DNA from: Combretum micranthum
Taxonomy: Eukaryota > Streptophyta > Magnoliopsida > Myrtales > Combretaceae
DNA length: 64,000 bases
Direction: 5' to 3'
Assembly (NCBI GenBank): GCA_024138025.1
Contig: JAMXBD010003383.1
Location: 59,219-123,218 of the forward strand
Shown here: one piece after another, positions 12,558 to 24,000 of the stretch
How the letters are laid out: each line of letters begins with the position of its first letter
Position numbering within the stretch: position 1 is the first letter of the stretch
Translations under genes and position numbers: made by a program
Notes under the pieces: generated by a model
The model's database searches: none
What the model saw: only the letters and a program-made list of their open reading frames with translations
What the model was told of the DNA's origin: nothing

Positions 12558-13264
12558 TGTAAACCCCCAAATTTTCGAAATCAGTTTAGCATAAAACCCT
12601 AAACCGGAAGTCAAACGGAACTTTAAAGGTCAACAAAACCCTAGTTTACCGTAACCCATTTAAATATGGCATTGCCGTTTTCTTTGACTCTAGAAAACGA
12701 AGTTGGAATAATCGGCTAGAATAGTTCGTAATAACCATAGGTTTTATAAAAATATCAGTTTTGCGAATTTCGGGTATCCTTTGAACCCGATCGGACACGA
12801 TTCTCGAAAAGCGTGTCTGGGGGCTCGAATAATAAAAATATTCCGAATACACCGTTAGACTCGTAAAAATATAAGTTTTCCAAAAATATCAGTTTCGTAA
12901 TTTTTCGGTAAGTAAAAATAACAGATATAGCTATTAATGCGTATTTTCTTACTACCGGTACTTTATTAGTCATATCTATCTTACATTACACTATTCATTA
13001 CTATTCTACACTATTCTTTTATCTCTACTTTTTCTTACACCTATTCTTACCACTTTACATAACCTATAAACTTAACTTTTTACCTTTCCCATAACTTTAT
13101 TTCACATCTACCTTACACATTACATCTTTCATTCAACAAAAGTAAAAAAAGATAAATCACTCCCCCTCTAATCCCCTCATGGCCGGCCCCCTATGCCCCC
13201 ATTTCCCTCAATTTGTTTCAATTTTATTTTATTTTAATCACACAAAATTCACTCCACATTTTCC

Positions 13265-13272
13265 TATAAATA
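13265..13272 (+). promoter_or_regulatory. TATA box of LTR C
   Basis: TATAAATA preceded by TTTTCC and followed by a pyrimidine-rich stretch that contains no ATG up to 13445. The same motif in the same setting occurs in P1's 3' LTR, E, D, K and G. Confidence 0.6.
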
Positions 13273-13735
13273 CCCCCCTCCTCTTTCACTTCTTTCACAC
13301 ATTCACTACCCACAAATTCATACAAAAACTCTCTCAAATTTTTCTCTCAAAATACCATCCCAAAACTCTCTCAAAATAATTCCACAACACTTTTACCAAC
13401 AAACCAAAACCCATAACCACATAACCATACCCAAGTCTTCTTTAGGTAACACTTCATATTTCTTTCTTCTTCTTCATGTCATGTAACTTTACATGACCAT
13501 AGTGTGAGTTTCCAAAGACTACAAGTTATGGAAACTACATTATGTTCATGTATTGTTCTTGTTCATGCCAATCCATTTATGTTTATGTTGTTTTATTATT
13601 GGTAATATATTATTATCTATATATATATATACATATTCTTTAGAGCATATAAGCTCACTTGCAATTTATTTATTTCATGCAAAGCAATTTATTTATTTAT
13701 TCCATTGCAATTTATTTATTTATTCCTTGTTGAAT

Positions 13736-13838
13736 TAAGACTAGCGTCTAGTCTTAGACTTGTCCTCATCAAGTCAAAACAAGTTTTTTTTTTTCTTTCA
13801 TTTTATTTTATTTTGGGACTAGTTTATTTCTTAGTCCC
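13736..13838 (+). other. triple stem-loop cassette in LTR C
   Basis: Three consecutive inverted repeats: TAAGACTAG/CTAGTCTTA (13736-13756, 9-bp arms, 3-nt loop), GACTTG/CAAGTC (13757-13775), GGGACTA/TAGTCCC (13815-13838). Equivalent cassettes lie in the LTRs of P1, E (both), F, D and K. Possible role: RNA structure in the LTR transcript. Confidence 0.6.
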
Positions 13839-15063
13839 GGGAGCCTTGAAAAAGCTAACACTCTAATACTTGACTTTATTATTTATGCTTTATGTTATTT
13901 TGTTTACTATAATCATGTTCATTTAGATTGTTGTCCAAAAATATTAATTTCTAAAAATGATTAAACAAAAGAAGAATTTTGTCACTTAGAAATAAGTTTA
14001 TAAACTCATTCCTTTTCAAGTTACAAAAAGAACTCACTATAATTTTAGAAACTACTTTTACTTTAAAAAGCTACTTAAACCTTTATTATTACACTTTGTT
14101 TTCAAAAGAAAATATTTGCTGATACAAAAATGGTTCTTTTTATAAAAAGATAAACAAGATAAATGGCTAAGGAATTTTCAAGTAAAGACCTTTACAAATA
14201 GGCAAAGAAAATCTATGGTTTAAAAACAAAAATAAAGTTATTTCTTTTCAAGTTACAAGAAGAAATCACTGAAATTTTAGAAACTACTTTACTATAAAAA
14301 TGTTTCTTAAGTCACATATTGATCTAATTTTTTTTATCAAGAAAATAAATTTATATACATGGATGATTCCTATGAAAATATAGGGCATGAAAAAGGAATG
14401 AGAAATTTTCAAATAAAGATTTTTGTAAACAAATAGACAATAGAATTTGTGCAAGAAAACTAAATAGGAAGGATAGTGCATGTTCTAAAATAGTAGAAAA
14501 CTTAAAAATGGGAAATTTTATTTTCAAAAGTTACTTAGGAAAAGATAATAAAACCAACATAAAACGTTTTTAGAAAACAAAGAAAACAAGGTATTCATTT
14601 CAAAGAAATTTACAAAAACAATTTCTGAAAAGCTTCAAACCAACATTGTTTTACCCAAGAAAAATAATTGGACAACAAAACACTTGAGCATGCTTAAATA
14701 TGAGTTATATAGTTATAAAAAGAGAATTTTTCAACTATATAGATAACTAAGTATTTATCAAGCAAATTTTGATTTCTTAAACCAAAGTTATTTTGTGTGG
14801 AAAACTCGTAGTGAACTTTGTCGCCACTGTTTTGAGGCTTATATGACCTTTTTTGTTAAAAGTAATTTTGGAAATGGGTAGATCTTTTCAAGTAGGTAGA
14901 AATCGGTATATATATGTGCGATTCCGAGTTAAAATGATCAAGTTATGGCCATTTTAAGTTGGAACATTCCTTTATACGAACTTTGACATTCTTTTGACAT
15001 TGTTTTGTCAAATTTCAAAGAAATCATCAAGAAATACTTATTATGGGTATTTTCTTTGGCTAG

Positions 15064-15160
15064 GTGACCCCGAGGAAGGATTCCTTTACCCGAGAATTAT
15101 TACGATTAAGTGGAGTGTGTGAACGACTCATCCGCTTAGAGGAATAGTCGACATGGCATT
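15064..15160 (+). other. predicted LTR mini-exon with start codon (C)
   Basis: Follows TTTTCTTTGGCTAG. The only ATG (15153-15155, context GACATGG) is 8 nt from the right edge. The donor that reads GTGAGT in most LTRs is ATGAGT here and also in D, so these two copies have probably lost it. The rest of the block is conserved with F. Confidence 0.4.
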
Positions 15161-15838
15161 ATGAGTTTATTTCCATTAAATGTTATACTTGTTGTGCTTG
15201 TAAATTTGTTGCATTAGAGTTAGGAAAAGACAAACCGATATGTATGTAAAGTAATTCTTTGAAAGAATTTTTAAGAATATCGAAGCCGGAATTGTTTTAA
15301 ATGAGTGTTTTAGTATAATATTGAATTGTGTGAAATTCCTTGATCGCCTTAAATTTAAAAATAATCATGCTATGACTTTGTAAATAAATGAATTCATGCA
15401 TACCATGAAGTGAGTCACATTGCATTTTGGGTTATTATCCTTGGGTGAGAAGGATAGTAAGCTCATGTCGAAAGCAACACTTGGCTGGAGATCCGAAAGC
15501 GATTGCTTGGCGGCTTAATGGAAAATGCTTGGCGGAAGATCCGAAAGCAAGGTCAATCAAGTAGATTCGGAATGCTTAGTGATGAGTGCTCGCGAGCATG
15601 AAAACTTTTTAATTAAAACTACTTGAATTGAGGTTATGTATCACCAAACCCCGAATGGAGGGCACAAATCCATTCAACATATAGTTCCTAGAAAACTATA
15701 TGCTTGTTTGCCCACGTGTTTGTTGCATTCAATTTGTTTGATTAATCAACTTGTTTGAAATCTTGTTACAAGAAGTTATTTATGGAGATAGTTCTCACTA
15801 AGCCAATTAGCTTATACCCCGATAGATATCTTTTGCAG

Positions 15839-15880
15839 TTCCCTTACTTATGGTTAAGGCCGCGAGGACCCTGCGGGCAG
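15839..15880 (+). other. predicted 42-nt LTR exon 2 (C)
   Basis: Bounded by TATCTTTTGCAG on the left and GTAATT on the right, with a branch-site-like CTCACTAAGC about 40 nt upstream. The 42-nt length is shared with D, F, G, E (both LTRs) and K although the sequences differ. In this subfamily the frame entering in phase 2 meets TAA within the block. Confidence 0.4.
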
Positions 15881-16212
15881 GTAATTTTTTTTTGGATAAT
15901 AGAAATTTAGATAAAGTGTACTATTAGTAATGATGTATAATTACTCATGTAATAGATTAGTGATCAAAGGGATATGTCCCTAAGTTTGTAAAGCCATTAA
16001 TATGAATGAATAATTATTATGAATCCTCTTTTCTTAAATGTGTTATTCATATCTTCTTAAACTTCATAATTCCATATATGGTCCTCTAAAGTTGTGAAAG
16101 TACGCCTTACACTTAATATAAAAGCTTTTGGGAATGACTAAGGTTGTCATACTTAAGCTTTAATATTGAGTGTGGCGGACTGTCACGTTTAGGGTACCTA
16201 TTGGGGCGTGCA

Positions 16213-17168
16213 ACTTTTGAAACCATTGACCACACCAGAATGGAAATGGGATCAAATTACAATGGATTTCATATGTGGTTTACCCCGAACATCAGCTGGA
16301 TATGATGCCGTATGGGTAATAATGGATCGACTTACTAAGTCAGCACACTTCTTTCCCATCAACATGATCTACTCGATGGAGAAGTTAGCCCGACTATATG
16401 TAAAGGAGATTGTAAGACTACATGGAGTTCCAGCAGGAATTGTGTCTGATCGAGATCCCCGATTTGTGTCAAAATTCTAGATAAGTCTTCAGAAGTGTAT
16501 AGGAAACTAACTTACATTTCAGTACAGCTTATCATCTACAAACCGACGGACAGTCAGAATGAATTATTCAAACCTTGGAAGATATGTTGAGAGCATGTGT
16601 TATGGAATTCAAGGGAAGCTGGGAAGAACATTTACCTTTGGTAGAATTTGCTTACAACAAAGCTATCATTCAACAATTAAGATGCCACCGTATGAAGCTT
16701 TGTATGGAAGAAGGTGCAGATCACCTCTATTTTGGGATGATGTGGAGAAGTTGATAATTGGACCAGATCTTATCCAAGATGCCTCAAACAAAGTCAAGAT
16801 TATCCAACAAAAGATGAAAGAGGCCCAAGATAGGCAGAAAAGTTGGGTAGATAAAAAATGCCGAATCCTTGAGTTTAACGTCAGCAATCATGTATATCAA
16901 AAGATAAATCCGATAAAGAGTATTCATTGTGTACGAGCTCAAGGAAAGCTAAGCCTAAGATATATTAGATTGTTTGAGATTCTTGAACGAGTGGGAGATC
17001 TGGCTTATCGCTTGGCACTACCACCAAACCTATCGGGAGTACATAATGTCTTTCATGTTTCGGTCTTAAGAAAGCATGTAACCAACCCTGATCGAATTGT
17101 AGAGCTTGAACCGGTAAGACTAAAGGAGAACTTGACTTATGAAGAACACCCAGTTCAAATTCTAGATT
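16213..17168 (+). pseudogene. P1 integrase catalytic core and C-terminal part
   Basis: Resumes the integrase after LTR C. The core motifs TMDF and VSDRDPRF carry the first two acidic residues of the D,D(35)E triad. A TAG at 16478-16480 replaces a tryptophan codon, and frameshifts follow at 16480-16560, scrambling the region that should hold the glutamate. From 16559 the frame reads the rest of the integrase, including the [12 protein letters not shown] and VFHVSVLRKH motifs typical of gypsy integrase tails. Its job is insertion of the cDNA into the host chromosome; this copy cannot encode an intact enzyme. Confidence 0.88.
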
Positions 17169-17323
17169 AGAAGGTTCAAAAGCTAAGAAATAAGGAGATC
17201 TAATATGTCAAGGTATTATGGAGAAATCATTTGCAGGAGGAGACTACTTGGGAAGCCAAAGAGGAGATCCAAAAGAAATATCCGAATCTATTTGAAGAAT
17301 CAGGTACGAATTTCAAGTTTTGA
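17169..17323 (+). pseudogene. P1 chromodomain at the integrase C terminus
   Basis: After a TAG at 17168-17170 the same frame shows VLWRNH and ETTWEAKEEI, the core of the chromodomain that marks chromoviruses, and ends in FKF and TGA at 17321-17323. Chromodomains bind modified histone tails and steer integration to heterochromatin. Another stop interrupts the frame near 17201. Confidence 0.8.
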
Positions 17324-17327
17324 GGAT

Positions 17328-17352
17328 AAAACTTTCTTTAAGGAGGGTAGAT
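17328..17352 (+). other. P1 polypurine tract
   Basis: AAACTTTCTTTAAGGAGGG lies just before the 3' LTR. The same AAACTTTCTTTAAGG or AAACTTTCTTTAAAGG string precedes the 3' LTRs of E and H/L. This is the plus-strand primer site of reverse transcription. Confidence 0.7.
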
Positions 17353-18057
17353 CGTAAACCCCTAAAAATTTCGGTTAATTTTAAGTTTAATCTTAAAATT
17401 AAAAGTCAACCAGAACCCTAAAAGTCAACAAAAGTCTAGTACAAACTCTAGAATTTAGATCCGACATTCTCATATTCTTTAACCCTAGAAAACGAAGTTG
17501 AGTTAATTAGTGATAATAGTTCGTAATAACATGAGGAAACATAAAAATATCATATTTGCAAATTGGAGTGTCATTTGGACTCAATCGGGATCAGTTCTCG
17601 AATAGTGTGTTTCGAAGCCTAGAATAATAAAAATATTTTGCTAACACCATTAGGACCGATTTAATACAAGGATTTCAAAAATATCAGTTTTGTAATTTTT
17701 CGATAACTAAAAATAATAGATATCGCAATTATACACATATTTTCTTACTACCGATATTTTACTAGTCACATCTACTTTACATTGCACTATTCATTACTAT
17801 TCTACACTATTTTTTCATCTATTTTTTCTAATACCTACTCTTACAACATCATATCCTATTACTTTACTTTTTACCTTTCCCATAATTTTATATCATATCT
17901 ATCTTACATATTATTACTTTTAATACACAAAATTACAAAAAATCAAAACTCTCTTCCTCTTCACTCTACATGGCCGGCTCATTTCATCTCTCTCTCCCTT
18001 TTATTTTTTTCAATTTTTTCTTTAATTAAATTACTCAAAAATGACTCCCCATTTTCC

Positions 18058-18065
18058 TATAAATA
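18058..18065 (+). promoter_or_regulatory. TATA box of P1 3' LTR
   Basis: TATAAATA after TTTTCC and before a CT-rich, ATG-free leader, as in LTR C. Confidence 0.55.
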
Positions 18066-18519
18066 CCCCCCTCCTCTTTCACTTCATTCACACATCTTCT
18101 ACTCACAAATTTCACTATCAAATCTCCCTCTAATTCCCCTCTCAATTTCTATCCCAAAACTCTCTAAAATTCTCTCCATAAAACCTTCTTCTTCTACTAC
18201 AAACATTTTAGGTAAAAATTCTCTTTAAATTTCTCTTATCATAGCATGTAACTTTACATGACCATGGTGTGAGTTTCCTAAACTTAATGTTATGGAAGCT
18301 ACATCATGTTCATGCATTGTTCTTATTCATTAATATGTTTTCATATATTTTTATATTATTATTTTACTTTTGCTCATATTATTATTGATTTTATGTTAAT
18401 CTCTTATATATGTAACTAGATATAATTATGTACTTATATATAATATTTAGAGCATATAAGCTCATTGTTATTTATTTACTTCTATGTTATGCAATTTATT
18501 TATTTATTTTATGTTATCT

Positions 18520-18619
18520 TAAGACTAGTCTCTAGTCTTAGCCTTGTCTTCATCAAGTCAAAACAATATTTGCTTTCTTTTTTTCTTATTTCTTTTAGGA
18601 CTAGTTCATTCTTAGTCCT
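18520..18619 (+). other. stem-loop cassette with a compensatory pair (P1 3' LTR)
   Basis: Arms TAAGACTAG/CTAGTCTTA at 18520-18540 and AGGACTA/TAGTCCT at 18597-18619. In the other LTRs the last pair reads GGGACTA/TAGTCCC, so both ends of the stem changed together. The middle stem is weakened by one change. Confidence 0.55.
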
Positions 18620-19749
18620 GAAATATCTTGATGAAGCTAAGGTTCCCAATACTTGACATATTTCTTTACTTGCTTATTTCATTAATTATTATGTCTTTCT
18701 TATGTTTTCATAATTTTATAATTTCATATTCATGATCATGCATGAACATATTAATTTTGTCTCAACAAGATAAAGAAGGAAAAGTTTTATTAAAATAGAA
18801 CTTCTTCTCTAAAAATAAATATTGTTATGCAGGAAGTAATTTTTCATAAAACTTAGGAATTTATCTTAAATCTTTTCTAGAAATCTAAAGGAGTTCATTA
18901 TAAATTTTAAGAACATAGGAATTTTTTTTTTTCAATACATACATATATACATTTTACAAAGTCATAAAAAGGAAAGGAATTCTTGATTAAACAAAAGTTT
19001 TACTGAACTTCAATTTTCATCAAAACTTTGACTTTCAAATAGACTAGTTTGACAAAAACCAAGAAATTTCCTTTAGAAAGATCTTAAGAAATAAGATTAA
19101 TGAACAACTTAGGAAATCATTCTTTAAATATAGAATTTTACTACTTCCAAAAAGTATTAGAAACTAAGCTACAAGAAATTTAGAAAATGAAAATCATTCT
19201 TTTGAAATTAAAAAAAAAAAACTAAGGAAATGGAATTAAGGAAAATAAAATACTCATTCAAAATAATTTGAGAACGTTTCTAGCTAAGAAGAAATTTTCA
19301 AAAGTTTTACTTTTCCAAAGTTTTTAGAAGAATTTACTTTTACAAAAAATTCATGGTTGAATTTCAGGCATTTAACATGAGTAAATGAATATATATATAT
19401 ATATATATACAAAGGTCTTACAAACTATTATAATATCTATCTTTTTTATTCAAGTTTTTATAAAAAGAAGAAAGTAAGTTTTGTAAAAATTCGTAGTGAA
19501 TTTGATCACCACTATTTCGGAGCTTAAACAACTTAGTTCGATGAAAATAGTTTTAGAATTGGATAGATCTTTTCGAATAAATAGAAAAAGGTATATTATA
19601 TACGCAATTCCGAGTTAAAATGACCAAGTTATGACGATTTTAAGTTGGAAATTCCTTCTATACGAATTTTAACGATGTTATGACATAGTTTTTGAAAAGT
19701 ACTATAGAATCGATAAGAAATACTCATTAAGGGTATTCTTCTTGATTAG

Positions 19750-19844
19750 GTGATCCCGAGAAGGAGTATACATATTCGAAGGATTATTACGATTAGTGGA
19801 ATTCTCGATCGTCTCATCCATAAAAAAAGTGTCATCATGGCCAA
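19750..19844 (+). other. predicted LTR mini-exon with start codon (P1 3' LTR)
   Basis: 95 nt between TTCTTGATTAG and GTGAGT. The only ATG (19837-19839, context ATCATGG) is followed by 5 nt and then the donor, giving phase 2. Confidence 0.5.
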
Positions 19845-20517
19845 GTGAGTCTACTCCCCTTTATTTTTCATGCTTATGTTTGTGCTTGTAAATTTAGTTG
19901 CATTAGAATTAAGGAAAGATACAATGGAAGTTGTATGATAATATGATTAAAAGAATATTAAGTATATCGAAGCATGAAATGCTTGTAATAAATTGTATGT
20001 TTATGAGCATGATGAAGTGTTTGAAATTAGTTGATCACTTATAAGAAATTAAAATATAACTGCTATGCTTTAATTAAAAATTTTCACATACACTTCACAT
20101 GTTGAGTCACATTGCATTCGCTATTATACAATTGGTTGGATAAGTGTATGATAGTGGTGGTAAGCATAACTGATATATATGTATGTGGCGAGTAGGAGCC
20201 GGTAAACTACATAAATTGGTAACGAGTAGAGCTTATAATAACTATATGTTTTTGATGGCGTATAGGAGCCAGTAAGATATATAAAAATGTTTTTTTAAAG
20301 TAGTGGCTGTAATAGGCCGGAATACCAACCCGAATGCAGGGCGTAATTCATTCAACATATGATTCCTAGAAAGTCATATGTCTTGTTTGCTTACGTGTTT
20401 GTTGCATCCCATTTGCTTACTTAATAAACTTGATTGATATTTTGTTTCAAGTATGAAATTTTGGGATTTACTCACTAAGCCGTAAATTTACTCCCCTATA
20501 GAGATTTGTATTCTCAG

Positions 20518-20555
20518 AACACCTGTTTTTGTACCTAAGGTCTCCACATATCTGC
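20518..20555 (+). other. predicted LTR exon 2 (P1 3' LTR), 38 nt
   Basis: Follows TTTGTATTCTCAG and ends before GTAAGT, the strongest donor of its class here. It is shorter than the 42 nt seen in other copies. Read from the mini-exon ATG without the last splice, the frame stays open for about 32 codons. Confidence 0.4.
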
Positions 20556-20928
20556 GTAAGTTTTCTTTTGGAGCTTTTGAAGGAAATCGACTTAAAGAAT
20601 TAGATTAGAATTCCTTTGAAATCTTGATGTAGTATTAAATTATTGTATAGACTATTACTTATTTCGATCTTTGGGATTTGGCAGTTGTATGCCCCTAAGA
20701 ATCATGTAATAGACTTTGATTATGAATATTATGATCTATTTTATTTCTGGATCCTTGTATGTTCATTTTTACTCTCTTAAAACACACTTCCTAAAAGTGT
20801 CTCCTATTACCATGCTAGATGCCTTACATGTAGTACTAAGACTTTCGCGTGACTAAGGTGGTCATTCTTGAGTCTTGATATTATATGTGGTGGGCTACTA
20901 TGTTTAGGGTACCCTTCGGGGCGTGACA

Positions 20929-21068
20929 TTTTTTCTTTTTCAATTTATTTAATTTACACAATTTTCAATCAAAAAATTTTATAAATAGCCCATATCCCTC
21001 CAATTCTTTCACACACTCATTCACCTTACTAAAACTCTCCCAAAATCTCTCATCAAACACACTCTACC
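20929..21068 (+). mobile_element. LTR G, first fragment
   Basis: Promoter part of another LTR: TATAAATA at 20980-20987 and a CT-rich, ATG-free leader. It begins directly after P1's LTR end, inside the LTR (about 0.65 kb of start missing), so P1 appears to have inserted here. It continues at 24720 beyond solo LTR D. Confidence 0.75.
20980..20987 (+). promoter_or_regulatory. TATA box of LTR G
   Basis: TATAAATA followed by a CT/CA-rich leader without ATG through 24831, once D is removed. Confidence 0.5.
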
Positions 21069-24000
21069 TGTCACGCCCCAAAGGGTACTCTAAACGTGAC
21101 AGTCTATCACACTCAATATTAAAGTATGACAACTTTAGCCATTCCCAAAATCTTTTATATTAAGTGTAAGGCGTACTTTCACAACTTTTAGAGGACCATA
21201 TATGGAATTATAAAGTTTAAGAAGATATAAATAACACATTTAAGAAAAGAGGATTCATAATAATTATTCATTCATATTAATGGCTTTACAAACTTAGGGG
21301 CATTTCCCTTGATCACTAATCTATTACATGGATATCTGTACATTAATACTAATACTACCTTTTATCTAAATTTCTATTATTCAAAAGAGATTACCTGCCC
21401 GCAGGGTCCTCGTGGCCTTAACCATAAGTAGGGAAACTGCAAAAGATATCTATCGAGGTATAAGCTAATAGGCTTAGTGAGAACTATTTCCATAAATAAC
21501 TTCTTGTAACGAAATTTCAAACAAGTTGATTAAACAAACAAATGTAATGCAACAAGCACGTGGGCAAACAAGCATATAGTTTTCTGGGAACTATATGTTG
21601 AATGGATTTACGCCCTCATTCAGGGTTTGGTGATACATAACCTCAATTAAGTAGTTTTAGTTAAAAAAAAGTTTTCATGCTCGCGAGCACTCATCGCCAA
21701 GCATTCTGAATCTACTTGATTGACCTTGCTTTCGGATCTTCTACCAAGCATTTTCCACTAAGCCGCCAAGCAATGCTTTCGGATCTCCCGCAAGTGTTGC
21801 TTTCGACATGAGCTTACTATCCTTCTCACCCAAGGATAATAACCCAAAATGCAATGTGACTCACTTCGTGGTGTGCATGAATTCATTAATTTATAAAGTC
21901 ATAGCATAATTATTTTTAAATTTAAAGCGATCAAGGAATTTCACACAAATCAATATTATACTAAAACAATCATTTAAAACAATTCCGGCTTCGATATTCT
22001 TAAAATTCTTTCAAAGAATTATTTTACATACATATCGATTTATCTTTTCCTAAATCTAATGCAACTAATTTACAAGCACAACAAGTATACATTTAATGGA
22101 AATAAACTCATGATGCCATCTCGACTATTCCTCTAAGCGGATGAGTCGTTCACACACTCCACTTAATCGTAATAATCCTCGGGGTAAAGGAATCCTTCCT
22201 CGGAGTCACCTAGCCAAAGAAAATACCCATAATAAGTATTTCTTAATGATTTTCTTGAGATTTGACAAAACAATGTCAAAAGAACGTTAAAGTTCGTATA
22301 AAGGAATGTTCCAACTTAAAATGGCCATAACTTGGTCATTTTAACTTAGAATCACGCATATAATATACCGATTTCTACCTACTCGAAAAGATCTACCCAT
22401 TTCTAAAAAACAAAGTCATATAGGCTCCGAAACAGTGGCGACAAAGTTCACCACAAATTTTTCAACACAAAACAACTTTGGTTCAAGAAATCAAAATTTG
22501 CTTGATAAATACTTAGTTATCTATATAGTGGAAAATTCTCTTTTTATAACTATATAGCTCATATTTAAGCATGCTCAAGTGTTTTGTTGTCCAATTATTT
22601 TTCTTGGGTAAAATAATGTTGGAAAAATATAGTTTTCAAAAATTGTTTTTGTAGATTTCTTGAAATGAATACCTTGTTTCCTTTTGTTTTCTAGAAAGGC
22701 TTTACGTTGGTTTTATTATTTTTCCTAAGTAACTTTTTGAAAATAGATTTTCTATTTTCTAAGTTTCTACTATTTTAAAAAATACACTATTCTTCCTATT
22801 TATTTTTCTTGTACAAATTTCCTTTGTTTATTTGTTTACAAAATCTTCTTTTGAAAATTTCTCATTCTCATGTCTTATGTTTTTCATAAAAATCATCCAT
22901 GCATAGAAATTTATTTTCTTGAAAAAAAAAACAAGTAGATCAATATGTGACTTAAGAAACCTTTTTATAGTAAAATAGTTTCTAAAATTTTAGTGGTTTC
23001 TTCTTGTAACTTGAAAAGAAATAACTTTATTTTTGTTTTCAAACCATAGATTTTCTTTGCTATTTATTTGTAAAGGTCTTTTACTTGAAAATTCCTTGGA
23101 CATTCATCTTGCTCATCTTTTTATAAAAAGAACCATTTTTGTATCAACAAATATTTTCTTTTGAAAAACAAAGTGGAATAATAAAGGTTTAAGTAGCTTT
23201 TTAAAGTAAAAGTAGTTTCCAAAATTATAGTGAGTTATCTTTGTAACTTGAAAAGGAATGAGTTTATTTTTGTTATCTTATATATTTTATACTTTACATA
23301 AACTTATCTCTAAGTGACAAAATTCTTCTTTTGTTTAGTTATTTTTAGAAATTAAAATTTTTGGACAACAATCTAAATGAACATGATTATGAGAATAATA
23401 ATAAACAAAATATATGAAACGTAAATAATAAAGTCAAGTATTGGAGTTTAGCTTTTTCAAGGCTCCCGGGACTAAGAAGTAGACTAGTCCCAAAACAAAA
23501 TAAAATGTAAGAAAGAAAAACTTGTTTTGACTTGATGAGGACAAGTCTAAGACTAGGCTAGTCTTATTCCAAAAAGAAATAAATAAATAAATTGCAATGG
23601 AATAAATAAATAAATTGCATTGCATGAAATAAATAAATTGCAAGTGAGCTTATATGCTCTAAAGAATATGTATATATATATAGATAATAATATTTTAACA
23701 ATAACATAACCATAAATGGATTGGCATGAACAAGAACAATTCATGAACATAATGTAGTTTCCATAACTTGTAGTCTTTGGAAACTCACACTATGGTTATG
23801 TAAAGTTATATGACATGAAGAAGAAGAAATTAAAAGAAAGTAGTTACCTAAAGGAGACTTTGTTATGGTTATGTAGTTATGGTTTTTGTTGTTGGTGGAA
23901 GTTGTTGTGGAATTATTTTGAAGAGTTTTGAGAGGAGATTTTGGAAGAATTTTGGTATGAATTTGTGGGTAGTGAATGTGTGAAAGAAGTGAAAGAGGAG

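Larger units (their letters stand above)
12558..16212 (+). mobile_element. solo LTR C (Ty3/gypsy), 3655 bp
   Basis: Starts TGTAAACCCCC and ends GGGGCGTGCA, one base short of the usual GGGGCGTGACA. The target duplication ACTTT is at 12553-12557 and 16213-16217, inside the integrase frame of P1. No internal region is present. It is very similar to LTRs D and F. Parts in order: GGCCGG-rich block near 13181, TATA box 13265, ATG-free CT/CA-rich leader to 13445, AG|GTAAC, AT-rich stretch with stem-loops, mini-exon-like block 15064-15160, 42-nt exon-like block 15839-15880. Small frames at 13179-13379 and 13553-13738 are low-complexity readings. Confidence 0.93.
11680..17352 (+). mobile_element. P1, 3' half of a chromovirus internal region
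   Basis: Coding remains run in order RNase H, integrase and chromodomain, followed by a polypurine tract and the 3' LTR. The left boundary is abrupt: the RNase H reading starts at the base after the terminal CA of LTR A2, as expected if an A element inserted into P1 pol. Gag, protease, RT and the 5' LTR of P1 should then lie left of the window. Solo LTR C interrupts the integrase at 12558-16212. Confidence 0.85.
17353..20928 (+). mobile_element. P1 3' LTR, 3576 bp
   Basis: Starts CGTAAACCCC (terminal T changed to C) directly after the polypurine tract and ends GGGGCGTGACA. It contains TATA 18058-18065, an ATG-free leader ending TTTTAG|GTAAAA at 18211, a stem-loop cassette 18520-18619, a mini-exon-like block 19750-19844 and a second block 20518-20555. 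The frames at 17782-18228 and 18465-18656 are leader and AT-rich readings, not genes. The five bases after it (TTTTT) are the predicted target duplication of P1. Confidence 0.88.

Noticed and set aside
20929..21068. Independent short element between P1 and D
   Set aside because: It continues seamlessly at 24720 once D and one CTACC copy are removed, so it is part of LTR G.
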